Below, piece by piece: positions 1 through 7,892 of a stretch of DNA of 64,000 bases; the first letter of the stretch is position 1; the number at the start of each line of letters is the position of its first letter. Origin of the DNA: Roseburia sp. (GTDB lineage: Bacteria; Bacillota; Clostridia; Lachnospirales; Lachnospiraceae); contig JAHZFL010000013.1 in assembly GCA_019421345.1 (NCBI GenBank), positions 1-64,000 on the forward strand, read 5' to 3'. The position numbers and the translations under genes are program-made. The notes under the pieces were generated by a model, which searched no databases, was not told the DNA's origin, and saw only the letters and a list, made by a program, of their open reading frames with translations.

Positions 1-80
1 ATCTCTGCTTTTTAAATATTCAGTTGTAACATATGTATTGTAATCCTACAAAAAATAGCAGGAGACTACCGGCTTTTCCA

Positions 81-148
81 TTGACAATTCAGAAATATCA
101 GGTATAATAAAACGCAAATAAGTTGCAAATGCAAGTTGTTTGCGTTTT
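81..148 (+). promoter_or_regulatory. Promoter and palindromic operator of the permease/Fur-family operon
   Basis: A TTGACA box (81-86) and a TATAAT box (103-108) are 16 bp apart. Just downstream lies a perfect 10-bp inverted repeat, AAAACGCAAA (109-118) and TTTGCGTTTT (139-148), and its centre holds a smaller palindrome, TTGCAAATGCAA. A nested palindrome over the transcription start is what a dimeric repressor such as the Fur-family protein encoded two genes downstream would bind. That this protein binds here is inference from position. Confidence 0.7.
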
Positions 149-172
149 AATGACAGGAAGGGATGAAAGTCA

Positions 173-1039
173 ATGGAACATATGTTATGGCATATTTTGG
201 AGCATTCGGTAGGAGATACGGTTAAGCTGCTTCCGTTTTTGTTTCTTACCTATCTTTTTATGGAATTTTTGGAGCATCATACCGGTGATAAAATAAAGGG
301 AATGATTCAAAAGGCTGGGAGGTTTGGTCCGGTGTGGGGAGGGACGCTTGGCGTGCTTCCACAGTGTGGATTTTCGGCGGCTGCGTCCAGTCTGTATGCC
401 GGACGGGTCATTACAGTTGGGACACTTCTGGCGATCTATCTTTCGACATCAGATGAAATGCTGCCAATTTTAATTTCACAGTCAGTTCCTATCCATACGA
501 TTGCTAAGATATTAGCAGCGAAGGTGTTGATTGCGGTAATTTCCGGGTTTTTTGCAGAATGGTTTTATATAAAGGCGCTGGGGCGTACGGAAAAAAAGAT
601 GGATATTCATGCGGTATGTGAAGAAGAAAAGTGTCATTGCGAGGACGGTATCTTCCTGTCTGCGTGCAAGCATACACTGCGCATATTCTGTTATATTTTT
701 CTGATCTCCTTTGTGCTGACAGGAGCGGTCGAGTTGATCGGTGAGGATGCTTTGGCGAGAGTGTTTACCGCAGTTCCGGTTGTGGGAGAAGCGGCTGCGG
801 CATTGATCGGTCTGATCCCAAATTGTGCGTCTTCGGTTGTTATCACGGAACTGTACCTGGATGGAATCATAAATGCCGGGGCAATGATGTCAGGACTTTT
901 GGTAAATGCCGGCGTTGGGATTTTAGTGTTGTTTCGCTTAAATCGTGACAGGAAGCAAAATTTAGGAATACTGGCAGCACTTTATGGAATGGGCGTCTTT
1001 TGGGGTGTTCTGATAGAGCTTCTTGGTATTACATTTTAG
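173..1039 (+). CDS. ArsP_2-type membrane permease, putative metal(loid)/manganese transporter
   Basis: A polytopic membrane protein of 288 residues with two similar halves. Each half carries a short polar motif in a hydrophobic setting: PQCGFSAAAS near residue 63 and PNCASSVVIT near residue 222. This internal duplication is typical of the ArsP_2 / putative manganese transporter family. The cytoplasmic loop between the halves has a Cys/His cluster (HAVCEEEKCHC, about residues 143-153), a plausible metal-sensing or metal-handling site. A GGAAGGG ribosome site precedes the ATG. It is followed after 24 bp by a Fur-family regulator, which supports a metal-linked job. The family is well supported; substrate and direction of transport are not shown by the sequence. 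Confidence 0.7.
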   Translation: MEHMLWHILEHSVGDTVKLLPFLFLTYLFMEFLEHHTGDKIKGMIQKAGRFGPVWGGTLGVLPQCGFSAAASSLYAGRVITVGTLLAIYLSTSDEMLPILISQSVPIHTIAKILAAKVLIAVISGFFAEWFYIKALGRTEKKMDIHAVCEEEKCHCEDGIFLSACKHTLRIFCYIFLISFVLTGAVELIGEDALARVFTAVPVVGEAAAALIGLIPNCASSVVITELYLDGIINAGAMMSGLLVNAGVGILVLFRLNRDRKQNLGILAALYGMGVFWGVLIELLGITF

Positions 1040-1063
1040 AAAACAAGATCCGGAGGTATGGAT

Positions 1064-1477
1064 ATGGCGGGACGTGGATATGAGACGGCAAGCCGCAGAA
1101 GAATTTTAGATTTTTTAAAGAGCAATGAGAGTCGGGCAGTTACGGCAGCAGATATTGCCGACTATCTGAAGGAGAGCGGGAGCGAAGTCAATATTACGAC
1201 GATTTATCGCTATTTGGATAAGCTTGCACATGAGGGGACTGTCATGAAGTATGTTTCTGAAAAGGGAGGAAAGGCGGCTTATCAGTATGTGGAGCGGGGA
1301 CATCGCTGTAAGGAGCATCTCCATTTGAAATGTGTTTGCTGCGGCAGTATTTTTCATTTGGAATGTGATTTTATGAATGAGATATATATGCATATCAGAG
1401 AGGAACATAAGTTTGAGCTGCAGTGCCAAAATTCTGTTTTATACGGCACATGCAGCAGGTGCAGGGAGAAAGGATGA
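1064..1477 (+). CDS. Fur-family transcriptional regulator
   Basis: A 137-residue Fur-family repressor. The N-terminal winged helix carries the family signature around INITTIYRYLDKL-like sequence (seen here as NITTIYRYLDKL), and the C-terminal dimerisation domain holds two Cys pairs, CVCC and CSRC, which form the structural zinc site. A His-rich stretch (RGHRCKEHLHLKC) provides likely sensory-metal ligands. I chose the ATG at 1064 over the in-frame ATG at 1058 because GGAGG at 1052-1056 is 7 bp from the former and touches the latter. It is cotranscribed with the permease and probably represses the operon through the palindrome at 109-148. Whether it senses Zn, Mn, Fe or peroxide cannot be told. 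Confidence 0.85.
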   Translation: MAGRGYETASRRRILDFLKSNESRAVTAADIADYLKESGSEVNITTIYRYLDKLAHEGTVMKYVSEKGGKAAYQYVERGHRCKEHLHLKCVCCGSIFHLECDFMNEIYMHIREEHKFELQCQNSVLYGTCSRCREKG

Positions 1478-1497
1478 ATAGTCCGTTCTCCTTTTTT
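1465..1497 (+). terminator. Rho-independent terminator after the Fur-family gene
   Basis: GGAGAA (1465-1470) pairs with TTCTCC (1486-1491), followed by a run of T. The stem contains the stop codon of the regulator, so the operon ends right at the gene end. Confidence 0.75.
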
Positions 1498-1531
1498 ATA
1501 TAATGAAAAGAAATGAAGCAGCAGGCAGGGT

Positions 1532-2599
1532 ATGGGCGAAGGGAGAATGAAACAAGAGCGGGAGGGCAGATTAAAGGCGGCAATTTTATTAGAAATGGCA
1601 ATTTTATTTGCAGTATTGGTGATTATTGCGGGGGATGGAGCTTTTACGGAACAGGCGGTTGTTGAGACTTCCGGGGAGAATATCAAGTGGGTGGATTTTA
1701 ATGTTTCTTATGAGGCATTGTGCAAAGCATATACCTATGACGTTGAGAGCTATGGAACAGAGCATCATCTGGATTGGATTGAATTACTTGCATATGCGGC
1801 TGCAAAGGGAGGCGGCGATTTTGGCGTTGGCGCAGTGGAGGAGATCCATAAAATTGCGGAACAAATTCAAAGCGGTGAAGTGACGATGGAGAGCGCAACA
1901 AAGGATATGAAATATTTTTCTTATTACAAAGAAGCGTATACTGCTGTGCTCGGAGGGCTTGTCGGGGAGTATGAGATACAGGAAAAAGAGGGTGGAGATT
2001 ATGTAAAAAAGTATGGTCTTAAGGGGTTTTCGCCGATAGCAAGAGATTTTGAATATAGTGATTATGATGATTTTGGAGTTTCACGAAGTTATGGATACCG
2101 CAGACAGCATCTGGGACATGATATGATGGGGCAGGTGGGTACACCCATCATAGCGGTCGAATCCGGCTATGTTGAGGTGCTTGGCTGGAACCAGTACGGC
2201 GGCTGGCGGATTGGCATCCGAAGCTTTGACGGGAAGCGTTATTATTACTATGCACATTTACGCCAGAATTATCCTTATCAGGAGAACTTAAAGGAGGGCG
2301 ACGTGGTTACGGCTGGCGATGTGATAGGCTATATGGGGCATACGGGCTACAGCACAAAAGAGAATGTAAACAATATTGATCAGGTTCATCTGCATATGGG
2401 GCTGCAGCTTATTTTTGACGAATCGCAAAAGGAAGGTGATCATGAGATATGGATTGATTGCTATGATCTGACGAGATTTCTTTATAAAAACCGTTCTGCG
2501 GTCTATAAGGTGGAGGGAACGAAGGAGTGGAAACGCTGTTTTGCGATGAAGGACCCGGCGGTGAAGGAATATCTGCAAAGAAACGATGCAAAGAAGTGA
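1532..2599 (+). CDS. M23-family (LytM-like) metallopeptidase, membrane anchored
   Basis: A 355-residue protein with one N-terminal hydrophobic segment (about residues 15-35), then an alpha-helical region of unknown function, then a C-terminal M23 peptidase domain (about residues 185-300). Visible zinc-site motifs are HLGHDMMG (HxxxD) and HLHMG (HxH), and GTPIIAVESGYV and YYAHL are standard M23 core strands. Such enzymes cleave peptidoglycan peptide crosslinks or, when a ligand is lost, activate other hydrolases; here the ligands appear intact, so activity is expected. It acts outside the membrane. The start at 1532 has only a weak ribosome site; the ATG at 1547, behind GAAGGGAG, is an alternative. 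Confidence 0.85.
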   Translation: MGEGRMKQEREGRLKAAILLEMAILFAVLVIIAGDGAFTEQAVVETSGENIKWVDFNVSYEALCKAYTYDVESYGTEHHLDWIELLAYAAAKGGGDFGVGAVEEIHKIAEQIQSGEVTMESATKDMKYFSYYKEAYTAVLGGLVGEYEIQEKEGGDYVKKYGLKGFSPIARDFEYSDYDDFGVSRSYGYRRQHLGHDMMGQVGTPIIAVESGYVEVLGWNQYGGWRIGIRSFDGKRYYYYAHLRQNYPYQENLKEGDVVTAGDVIGYMGHTGYSTKENVNNIDQVHLHMGLQLIFDESQKEGDHEIWIDCYDLTRFLYKNRSAVYKVEGTKEWKRCFAMKDPAVKEYLQRNDAKK

Positions 2600-2692
2600 A
2601 ATTGTTATGGAAGAAAGTGGAATAACCGTTGCTATTCGGTTCTATTTGAGATAAAATATATCAGAATACAATAGACAAAGAGGTTAAAGATT

Positions 2693-4093
2693 ATGGTATT
2701 TGGTAGCAGGAAATATGAAAAGCTGGTGCAGGCAGTCGCAGAGTTAAGAGACGCAGATTATTCAGGCAATCCAGAGATTGGGGCGATCTATCAAAGATTG
2801 GTAAAGGGAAATGAGCAGTTTAAGCAGGTAATGGCAGAGGATATGGATGCAGTGATGCAGATCAGTTCTCTGGAGCTTGCGATGAATCATCACATTGGTT
2901 ATATGCTTGAGACGGCAGGAGCGGTCGCCGAAGCAACGGAGATCATTTCGGATGCTGTGGCACAGACGGCACAGGTATCGGGCAAGGTAAATGAGCAGTA
3001 TGAGGAATTGACAAATACGATCATTGAAAGCTCACAGACCACGGAGGAGGTCTATAAAAAAATCAAGCTGGGGCAGACGGAGCTTACAAGCATCAAAGAA
3101 CTGTCAGAACAGACCATTGGCATATCACAGGAAATGCAAAACGATATGAATGAATTTTTAGAGGTCATTCATCACATGAACGAGGTAATCGCAGGCATCA
3201 ATGCGATTTCTTCTCAGACAAATCTTCTGGCGCTCAATGCATCGATTGAGGCTGCGCGTGCGGGAGAAGCCGGCAGAGGCTTTGCGGTCGTGGCAGATGA
3301 AATACGGGGGCTTGCGGAGGAGACACAGAAGCTGACTGCCAACATGGGAACCTTTGTGGAATCTATGCGGACGGCTTCGGAAAAAAGTCAGCAGAGTACG
3401 GTAAGTACGATCACGGTTTTGGGAGAAATGCGTGATAAGATTAAAAATGTCTGGGAATTAAACAATGAGAATGAGCAGTATGTATACACGATCAATGAAG
3501 AAATCATGACGCTTGCGGAGGTCAGTGAGGAGATTACGGGATCGATCGGAGAGCTCGATGTGCAGGTGGGCAACATCAACCAGCAGTGCGAGGGTCTAAA
3601 GGACAATGCCGGTTATGTGCGTGATATTTGTGATGAATTAAAAAATGTCACAAAGCCGATCGGAAAGATTGAGGAATCCTTAAATGCGGCGACAAAGATG
3701 ATGGGAAAGATGACGGAGGATCCGTTTTATGGTATGAGCCGTCAGGAATTTTTACGCTACGCAGAAAATGCGATGGCTTCCCATGAATTGTGGGTTGCCA
3801 ATTTAAAGAGAATGGTAACGGAGCGCGTGGTTTTGCCAATCCAGCTTGATGCCTCAAGGTGTGGCTTTGGTCATTTTTATAATGCGGTAACGCCAAGGGA
3901 TCCACAACTTAAGCAGATATGGGATGCTCTGGGTGAGAAGCACAGAAGATTTCATACCTGCGGCGAGACAGTCAAGAGGGCATTGATGGCAGGGGACGAT
4001 GCAGGTGCTCAAAGTGCTTATGCAGAAGCAGAAAAATGCTCGGCGGAGTTGTTGGCGGATTTAGAAAATCTAAAGAAGCTGGCAGGGAACTAG
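2693..4093 (+). CDS. Soluble methyl-accepting chemotaxis protein with C-terminal CZB domain
   Basis: A 466-residue chemoreceptor without any transmembrane segment. The signalling hairpin is clear (about residues 160-210, NAISSQTNLLALNASIEAARAG-type core, seen as QTNLLALNASIEAARAGEAG). The C-terminal 110 residues fit a chemoreceptor zinc-binding (CZB) domain: a His-x-x-Trp (SHELW), then CGFGHFY, then a downstream HRRFH. In other bacteria CZB domains bind zinc and sense zinc or oxidants such as hypochlorite. With no N-terminal sensor domain, the CZB domain is the likely input. It stands alone between an M23 peptidase and a strong terminator. The flagellin gene at 32.5 kb supports a motile host. 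Confidence 0.9.
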   Translation: MVFGSRKYEKLVQAVAELRDADYSGNPEIGAIYQRLVKGNEQFKQVMAEDMDAVMQISSLELAMNHHIGYMLETAGAVAEATEIISDAVAQTAQVSGKVNEQYEELTNTIIESSQTTEEVYKKIKLGQTELTSIKELSEQTIGISQEMQNDMNEFLEVIHHMNEVIAGINAISSQTNLLALNASIEAARAGEAGRGFAVVADEIRGLAEETQKLTANMGTFVESMRTASEKSQQSTVSTITVLGEMRDKIKNVWELNNENEQYVYTINEEIMTLAEVSEEITGSIGELDVQVGNINQQCEGLKDNAGYVRDICDELKNVTKPIGKIEESLNAATKMMGKMTEDPFYGMSRQEFLRYAENAMASHELWVANLKRMVTERVVLPIQLDASRCGFGHFYNAVTPRDPQLKQIWDALGEKHRRFHTCGETVKRALMAGDDAGAQSAYAEAEKCSAELLADLENLKKLAGN

Positions 4094-4132
4094 ACGCTGC
4101 AAAAAAAAAAGATACATATATTTTCAAGGGAA

Positions 4133-4177
4133 TAAAAATAGGACCTCGACAGGAAAGCCTGTCAGGTCCTATTTTTA
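4133..4177. terminator. Bidirectional terminator between chemoreceptor and typA
   Basis: A long near-perfect stem: TAAAAATAGGACCT (4133-4146) pairs with AGGTCCTATTTTTA (4164-4177), with an inner GACAG/CTGTC extension. It has A and T runs on opposite sides, so it can serve the chemoreceptor and the convergent typA gene. The 150 bp between it and typA show nothing else. Confidence 0.85.
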
Positions 4178-4329
4178 TAGCATAAACACAGCCGGCGAAG
4201 CGGGAAACCGTTTATAGCAAAAGTGCAGCCTGCAAAACAGATGCCCCGATGTCTATGCCGGCGAAGAATGCTCTGCGCAAAAAGCTGCATCAACAGAGAG
4301 GTCTGTTGACGCTTACGATGAAGCAGAGC

Positions 4330-6171
4330 TTATTTGCTGCGGATTGCGGCACGCTTGCGCAGTGTCGGATCTAAGATGCGCTTGCGGATGCGCAGACTCT
4401 CCGGCGTCACCTCCAGAAGCTCATCGACGTCGATAAAGTCTAATGCCTGTTCCAGACTTAAAATTTTGGGTGGAACAAGCGTGAGGGCTTCATCTGCGGA
4501 GGAGGAGCGGGTATTGGTCAGATGCTTCTTCTTGCAGACATTCAGCTCAATATCCTCCGCGCGGGAGGAGGAGCCGATGACCATGCCGGCATATACCTTT
4601 TGTCCCGGTCCGATAAAGAGCGTACCGCGCTCCTGCGCAGAAAAGAGACCGTAGGTCACGGATTCGCCTGTTTCAAACGCGATCAGAGAGCCTAGCTTAC
4701 GGTACGCAATTTCTCCGCGATACGGCGCGTAGCCGTTAAAAATAGTGTTGATGATACCGTTTCCTTTTGTGTCTGTCATAAATTCGCCCCGGTAGCCGAT
4801 CAGACCGCGGGAAGGAATGTTAAATTCCAGACGGGTATAGCCGCCGGTAATCGGCTTCATATTGAGCAGCTCACCCTTGCGCTGGCTGAGTTTTTCGATG
4901 ACAGCGCCGGTAAACTCATCAGGAACATCCACATAGGTCAGCTCCATCGGCTCAAGCTTCTTGCCGTTTTCATCGGTGTGATAGAGCACCTCTGCCTTGC
5001 TGACGGCAAATTCAAAGCCTTCACGTCTCATATTTTCAATCAATACGGATAAATGGAGCTCTCCGCGTCCCGATACCTTATAAGAGTCAGGGCTGTCTGT
5101 TTCCTCCACCCGCAGGGAAACGTCAGTATTTAATTCCTTAAACAGACGCTCCCTGATGTGGCGGGAGGTGACGAATTTTCCCTCCCGTCCGGCGAGCGGA
5201 CTGTCGTTGACAATAAAGTTCATCGACAGCGTCGGCTCTGAAATCTTCTGGAAAGGAATCGCAGCAGGATTTTCGGGGGCACAGATGGTATCACCGATAT
5301 GAATATTGGCGATACCGGAAATTGCGACGATAGAGCCGATCTTGGCTTCTGTCACATCCACCTTATTTAAACCGTCAAATTCATAAAGCTTGCTGATGCG
5401 GACCTTTCTTTGTTTGTCAGGCTCATGATGATTGACAACGACGGCGTCCTGATTGATCTTCAGGCAGCCGTTATCTACCTTGCCGATTCCGATGCGTCCG
5501 ACATATTCGTTATAATCAATCGTACTGATGAGCACCTGCGTGCTTGCGTCAGGATCGCCCTCCGGCGCCGGAATGTAGGAGATGATCGTCTCAAACAGCG
5601 GTGTCATGTCCTTTCTGTTATTGATCAGATCAGAAATCTCACTTACTGCATAGCCGTCCCTTGCAGAAGCAAACAAAAACGGGCAGTCCAGCTGCTCGTC
5701 GGAGGCATCCAGGTCCATAAACAGCTCTAAGACCTCATCGACAACCTCGTTTGGGCGGGCCTCCGGGCGGTCAACCTTGTTGACGCACACAATAACCGGA
5801 AGCGCAAGCTCAAGCGCTTTCATCAGAACAAATTTTGTCTGTGGCATAACGCCCTCAAAAGCGTCCACGACGAGAATAACGCCGTTTACCATTTTAAGAA
5901 CGCGCTCTACCTCGCCGCCGAAGTCTGCATGACCCGGTGTGTCGATCACATTGATTTTTGTCCCCTTATAAGTGATGGCTGTATTTTTTGAGAGAATCGT
6001 GATGCCGCGTTCCCTTTCAATATCGTTAGAGTCCATGACACGCTCCTGAACGGTCTGATTCTCACGGAATACACCGCTTTGCTTTAAAAGCTCGTCTACG
6101 AGCGTGGTTTTGCCGTGGTCTACATGAGCGATGATTGCAATATTGCGGACATCTTCACGTTTCATTTTCAT
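4330..6171 (-). CDS. typA: Translational GTPase TypA/BipA
   Basis: A 613-residue ribosome-associated GTPase of the EF-G family, important for ribosome assembly and stress growth. The G domain starts at the N terminus with AHVDHGKTT (P loop), the switch I region RGITILSKNTA, DTPGHADFGGEVE (G3) and NKVDRPEARP (G4). Domain II, the EF-G-like domains and the BipA-specific C-terminal domain follow (RGLIGYRGEFMTDT; KKHLTNTRSSSADEAL). I start at the ATG at 6171 because an AAAGGA site lies about ten bases upstream and MKMKREDVRNIAI matches the family N terminus; longer in-frame starts lack this support. It is transcribed divergently from the SSB-like gene. Confidence 0.95.
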   Translation of the reverse strand: MKMKREDVRNIAIIAHVDHGKTTLVDELLKQSGVFRENQTVQERVMDSNDIERERGITILSKNTAITYKGTKINVIDTPGHADFGGEVERVLKMVNGVILVVDAFEGVMPQTKFVLMKALELALPVIVCVNKVDRPEARPNEVVDEVLELFMDLDASDEQLDCPFLFASARDGYAVSEISDLINNRKDMTPLFETIISYIPAPEGDPDASTQVLISTIDYNEYVGRIGIGKVDNGCLKINQDAVVVNHHEPDKQRKVRISKLYEFDGLNKVDVTEAKIGSIVAISGIANIHIGDTICAPENPAAIPFQKISEPTLSMNFIVNDSPLAGREGKFVTSRHIRERLFKELNTDVSLRVEETDSPDSYKVSGRGELHLSVLIENMRREGFEFAVSKAEVLYHTDENGKKLEPMELTYVDVPDEFTGAVIEKLSQRKGELLNMKPITGGYTRLEFNIPSRGLIGYRGEFMTDTKGNGIINTIFNGYAPYRGEIAYRKLGSLIAFETGESVTYGLFSAQERGTLFIGPGQKVYAGMVIGSSSRAEDIELNVCKKKHLTNTRSSSADEALTLVPPKILSLEQALDFIDVDELLEVTPESLRIRKRILDPTLRKRAAIRSK

Positions 6172-6460
6172 AAATAACGATTCCTTTCTATTTTGATCAT
6201 GTTTTATTTTCTGCGCATCCATGCGCACTGATACATCTGAAAAAACCAGCCTATACATTCTATCATATATTTCTAAATGCGCAAGTATTATGCGACAAAA
6301 ACTGCCATTTCATTCTCTTTCTTATCGACATGTTCTATGGAAATTCTGCGGAGGCTTCGTGTTAAAAATAGTGTGTCAGGCAGGTCGCACCCGAAGAACA
6401 AAAAGAGAAAATAAAAATACAGAAAAAAGGTGCAGGACCTCAAGGAAGGGAGAAAGATTC

Positions 6461-7090
6461 ATGGCAGATAAAATTTTTGAAAACAACCAGGTGTCAATTG
6501 TGGGGGAAATTGTATCGGAGTTCAGATTCAGCCACGAGGTTTACGGAGAGGGCTTTTATATGGTGGACGTGGCAGTGAACCGCCTGAGCAATTATCTGGA
6601 CTATATTCCGTTGATGGTTTCCGAGCGATTGATCGATGTGACGGCAAATTACATAGGGGAGTATATTTATGTAACGGGACAGTTCCGCTCCTTTAACCGT
6701 CATGAGGAAAAGAAAAACCGGCTGGTGCTCTCTGTATTTGTCCGGGAGCTTGAATTTATTTCAGAGCTTTCCGAGGATATCAAGAGCAATCAGATATTTT
6801 TGGACGGTTACATCTGTAAGGAGCCGATCTACCGAAAAACCCCGCTGGGGAGAGAAATTGCCGACCTTTTGATCGCGGTCAATCGTTCTTACGGGAAATC
6901 GGATTATATACCGTGTATCTGCTGGGGAAGAAATGCGCGGTTTGCATCAGGCTTTGAGGTGGGCGGTCATGTGCAGGTTTGGGGAAGGATCCAGAGCAGA
7001 GAGTACGTCAAAAAGCTTTCTGAGACAGAGACGGAAAAGCGTGTGGCATATGAGGTTTCTGTAAGTAAAATAGATTTCTTTGAGGAATGA
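6461..7090 (+). CDS. Single-stranded DNA-binding protein-like protein
   Basis: A 209-residue protein that reads as two consecutive OB-like halves: SIVGEIVSEFRFSHE...FYMVDVAVNRLS at about residues 11-45, and IFLDGYICKEPIYRKTPLGREIADLLIAVNRS at about residues 112-143. The second half has the pattern of SSB (GR.t..P.yr.Tp.G......laVnr..) and CICWGRNA matches SSB's IxCxxWG strand. It lacks the acidic C-terminal tail ending in PF that recruits partners in classical SSBs, ending instead in KIDFFEE. It is probably an SSB paralogue or primosome-like protein; not the main replication SSB. AAGGAAGGG precedes the ATG. Confidence 0.75.
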   Translation: MADKIFENNQVSIVGEIVSEFRFSHEVYGEGFYMVDVAVNRLSNYLDYIPLMVSERLIDVTANYIGEYIYVTGQFRSFNRHEEKKNRLVLSVFVRELEFISELSEDIKSNQIFLDGYICKEPIYRKTPLGREIADLLIAVNRSYGKSDYIPCICWGRNARFASGFEVGGHVQVWGRIQSREYVKKLSETETEKRVAYEVSVSKIDFFEE

Positions 7091-7129
7091 TCCTTGTCAA
7101 GAAAATGTCCAAGGCGCGGCAGGAATTGA

Positions 7130-7158
7130 TTGACAAGCAGAACAGATGGTGCTATGGT
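7130..7158 (+). promoter_or_regulatory. Promoter of the lysine riboswitch-dapA transcript
   Basis: TTGACA (7130-7135), 17-bp spacer, TATGGT (7153-7158). Transcription would start about 15-20 bases before the riboswitch stem. Confidence 0.7.
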
Positions 7159-7180
7159 AGAAGAAACATCATACATAGTT

Positions 7181-7343
7181 GATAGAGGTTGCGTACTTTA
7201 AGAGTAGCTTTTTGGATGCGGCAAGCGCAGAGGAAGATGAGTGAAAGGAAAGCACGCCGAAAGCGTATGACACTTGCCGTCATACTGCTTGGGCATAGGG
7301 TTAAGAGCCCTGTGACTGTCATCTTTTTGGATGGGGCGCTATC
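7181..7343 (+). promoter_or_regulatory. Lysine riboswitch (L box)
   Basis: The conserved lysine-aptamer blocks are visible in order: GATAGAGGTTGCG, AGAGTAGC, GAGTGAAAGG, CGCCGAAAG, CTTGGGCA and finally GCGCTATC. GATAG (7181-7185) and CTATC (7339-7343) form the closing P1 helix. A terminator hairpin follows 50 bases later and dapA is the first gene after it, so lysine binding is expected to stop transcription of the lysine branch. This is a strong identification by motif and context; a covariance-model search would confirm it. Confidence 0.92.
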
Positions 7344-7392
7344 GGTTTCTATATTTTTTGTGAATAGATATATTTGCAGCAGTGGAAGCAGA

Positions 7393-7416
7393 CCGGCTCA
7401 TAGGAGCCGGTTTTTT
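7393..7416 (+). terminator. Riboswitch-controlled terminator
   Basis: CCGGCTC pairs with GAGCCGG (7393-7410) and is followed by six T (7411-7416). It lies directly 3' of the lysine aptamer and is the expected expression-platform terminator. Confidence 0.85.
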
Positions 7417-7506
7417 ACGTTATTAGGAAACATTGTTTCCTAATAACGTAAAACCCTCCGAGGGATCGCACTGCGTCGGAAAGGAACTGTGTCGCTGAAG
7501 CGACCC
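7417..7506 (+). repeat. Dispersed repeat family A, copy 1
   Basis: The element has two parts. First a perfect palindrome (7417-7449) with ACGTTATTAGGAAAC in its left arm. Then a conserved core, AAAACCCTCCG followed by TCGCACTGCGTCGGAAAGG and TGTCGC/GCGACC. The same core recurs at 7739, 12015, 43563 and 46993 in this window, always between genes. It encodes nothing evident and can fold into several short hairpins. Confidence 0.85.
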
Positions 7507-7710
7507 GCCGCAGGCGGAGAATCTCGCTTGCGAGATTCTCTTTATGACATAGGAAATTGCTCTGCAATCCTATGTCATAAAAACACACTTCGTGTGAGGA
7601 TGCGCACGCGCATGAGAGGAAGTATTGCTTCCGCAATCATGCGCGACGCGGCAAAAGTGTGCTTCCTTTCCGGTTTATTACAACACGAGAGTGTGCGAAG
7701 CACACTTTTG
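7507..7710. repeat. Dense array of perfect hairpins upstream of dapA
   Basis: No gene is seen in this 200-bp stretch. It is a string of inverted repeats: GAGAATCTCG/CGAGATTCTC (7517-7540), TTTATGACATAGGA/TCCTATGTCATAAA (7541-7581), CACAC/GTGTG (7585-7596), GCGCATGA/TCATGCGC (around 7607-7645) and GTGTGC/GCACAC (7692-7706). It lies between two copies of repeat A inside the dapA leader, downstream of the riboswitch terminator. Confidence 0.8.
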
Positions 7711-7797
7711 TTTATAGGAAACATCGTTCCCTATAACGTAAAACCCTCCGGGAGATCGCACTGCGTCGGAAAGGAATCGTGTCGCGGATGCACTTTT
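7711..7797 (+). repeat. Dispersed repeat family A, copy 2
   Basis: Same architecture as the copy at 7417: a hairpin containing TTATAGGAA...TTCCCTATAA followed by the core AAAACCCTCCG, TCGCACTGCGTCGGAAAGG and TGTCGC. The two copies are about 290 bp apart in the same orientation and enclose the hairpin array. Confidence 0.85.
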
Positions 7798-7892
7798 TGC
7801 AGGGAGTTCCTGTGGGAAAACAGGCTGCAACAAAAACGAGGGCTGTCACCCCGCCATATTCGATGCATATAATGGAGTTAGGAGGAATGGCA

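Noticed and set aside
7189..7443. 84-codon open frame across the lysine riboswitch
   Set aside because: It runs through conserved riboswitch helices and the terminator; the RNA explanation is far better.
7507..7797. CRISPR array
   Set aside because: The palindromes differ in sequence and spacing; there are no repeats of constant length with unique spacers, and no cas genes.
7489..7872. Open frame through the hairpin array upstream of dapA
   Set aside because: It is made of repeat A and palindromes, with no ribosome site or protein-like pattern.
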